Origin: Anaerolineae bacterium
GTDB taxonomy: Bacteria; Chloroflexota; Anaerolineae; Anaerolineales; Villigracilaceae
DNA: 64,000 bases
Reading direction: 5' to 3'
NCBI GenBank assembly: GCA_018645405.1
Contig: JABGOQ010000087.1
Span: 1 to 64,000, forward strand
In this document: positions 63,419-64,000 of the stretch, in pieces
Layout: the number at the start of each line of letters is the position of its first letter
Numbering within the stretch: the first letter of the stretch is position 1
Program-made: the position numbers and the translations under genes
The notes under the pieces: model-generated
What the model saw: only the letters and a program-made list of their open reading frames with translations
Database searches by the model: none
What the model was told of the DNA's origin: nothing

Positions 63419-63441
63419 CTAGATTTTTTCTTTTTACGCAT
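63419..63441 (-). pseudogene. 5' part of the IS-split zinc-ribbon-like gene
   Basis: On the minus strand ATG (63441-63439) begins the codons MRKKKK plus the first base of Ser7, followed by the CTAG duplication. AGAGAG lies just upstream of the ATG. Joining 63423-63441, one CTAG and 61818-62232 gives 146 codons including the stop, in frame, with no other change. Confidence 0.88.
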
Positions 63442-63483
63442 ATTTTTCTCTCTTTTTTCAAGTCTATCACAAAAGGATTTCCC

Positions 63484-64000
63484 ATGAGCGAATATCAATA
63501 CTACGAATGGCAAAGGCTCGAAAGCCCACTGGCGATTGCTGAGCAAAATGCTGTAGATGCCTTATCCAGCCATATTGAAGTTAGTTCTATGCAGGCGAGC
63601 GTTTCTTATAACTGGAGCAGCTTTAGCCATGACCCAATGAAGGTTTTGGCAAAATACTTCGATTCCTATCTTTATTTTGCCAACTGGGGAAGTTATGATT
63701 TGGCGTTTAGTTTCCCCAAAGGGCTGATTGATGCCGCGCCTCTCGAAGTTTATTTTGATGAAGATCACGTCAACATCACGGTCATTGAAGATAGGCTAAT
63801 TTTGAAATTCGGGAAGCAAGATGAGGAGGGCTATGGCGGTGATTATGCAGAACAGGGGTATCTTTCCACCCTGTCACGCCTGCGTGACGACATCATTCAG
63901 GGAGATTATCGCGTCCTCTACATTGCTTGGCTTAACGCCATGTCAGAGCGATCTTCTTGGTACGAAGAAGATGAAGATGACCCCGAAAATTTTTACCAAG
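63484..64000 (+). CDS. SWIM/SNF2-associated protein, truncated at the right edge
   Basis: An ATG at 63484 with AAAGGA upstream opens a frame of at least 172 codons to the window edge. It begins MSEYQYYEWQRLESPL and contains SSMQASVSYNWSSFSHDP and SYLYFANWGSYDLAFSFP. I recognise this start as a family of unknown function often encoded near SWIM and SNF2 genes; that is from memory and should be checked. The gene is divergent from the split zinc-ribbon gene, with a 42-base shared promoter region. The function is unknown. Confidence 0.85.
   Translation, partial: MSEYQYYEWQRLESPLAIAEQNAVDALSSHIEVSSMQASVSYNWSSFSHDPMKVLAKYFDSYLYFANWGSYDLAFSFPKGLIDAAPLEVYFDEDHVNITVIEDRLILKFGKQDEEGYGGDYAEQGYLSTLSRLRDDIIQGDYRVLYIAWLNAMSERSSWYEEDEDDPENFYQ

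Overview
The window reads as a chromosomal segment of a Chloroflexota bacterium, probably class Anaerolineae. This is an inference from overall gene content, from lipoproteins with Pro/Thr-rich linkers, from a large PDZ-membrane-GAF histidine kinase and from moderate GC. No rRNA, tRNA or CRISPR array was seen. Gene density is high, and functional blocks are separated by clear intrinsic terminators.

Positions 1-980 hold a TetR regulator with a palindromic operator over its own promoter and the first codons of a downstream gene that leaves the window. Positions 989-11364 form one long minus-strand histidine operon, hisG-D-C-B-H-A-F-purH-hisI-hisE-HAD phosphatase. PurH consumes the AICAR that HisF/HisH release. 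The HAD protein is a candidate for the otherwise missing histinol-phosphate step (histidinol-phosphatase). Upstream of hisG lie a promoter, a 31-codon leader ORF containing His-His-Arg-His-Ala-His, and a strong intrinsic terminator, which together look like a histidine attenuator. Many gaps in the operon are filled by imperfect palindromes whose arms are built from short words spaced about 9-11 nt apart. metK follows, with a clear SAM-I riboswitch whose promoter has the same -10 hexamer and spacing as the his promoter.

Positions 13-29 kb carry an FGE-fold lipoprotein, an orphan OmpR-type response regulator, a C39-like/TPR protein, a class II aldolase, a TPR protein, polA, an unusual protein, an MBL hydrolase, a plsY-like gene, two membrane proteins and gyrB. 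The unusual protein (22173-23891) fuses a degenerate receiver and a Roadblock-like region to a C-terminal IS200/IS605-type Y1 transposase domain whose HUH histidines are replaced.

Positions 29.8-41.6 kb carry a 1337-residue histidine kinase coupled to a FIST sensor protein, a DUF389-SH3 membrane protein, a phosphohexomutase, and a yqeY, pgpH, ybeY, dgkA run with ATGA overlaps. Positions 41.7-48.3 kb are a tightly coupled minus-strand operon: glpD-like dehydrogenase, polyprenyl-phosphate glycosyltransferase, GNAT, WecE-type sugar aminotransferase and a GT-C-like membrane protein, suggesting amino-sugar glycan or lipid decoration. Positions 48.4-55.4 kb carry a LysM/SdrD-B membrane protein, a DnaJ-like chaperone, an HtrA protease lipoprotein, a baeRF-type protein, a small lipoprotein, a cytoplasmic molybdopterin oxidoreductase, a UPF0173 hydrolase and an orphan DUF35 protein.

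The right end (55.7-64 kb) looks accessory: an AAA/DUF234 ATPase with a palindromic promoter, a metallophosphoesterase, a SWIM zinc-finger protein, an SNF2 helicase, a zinc-ribbon gene split at codon 7 by a 1182-bp IS4-superfamily element, and a divergent gene that I associate with SWIM/SNF2 loci. Removing the IS and one CTAG copy restores the split gene exactly in frame.
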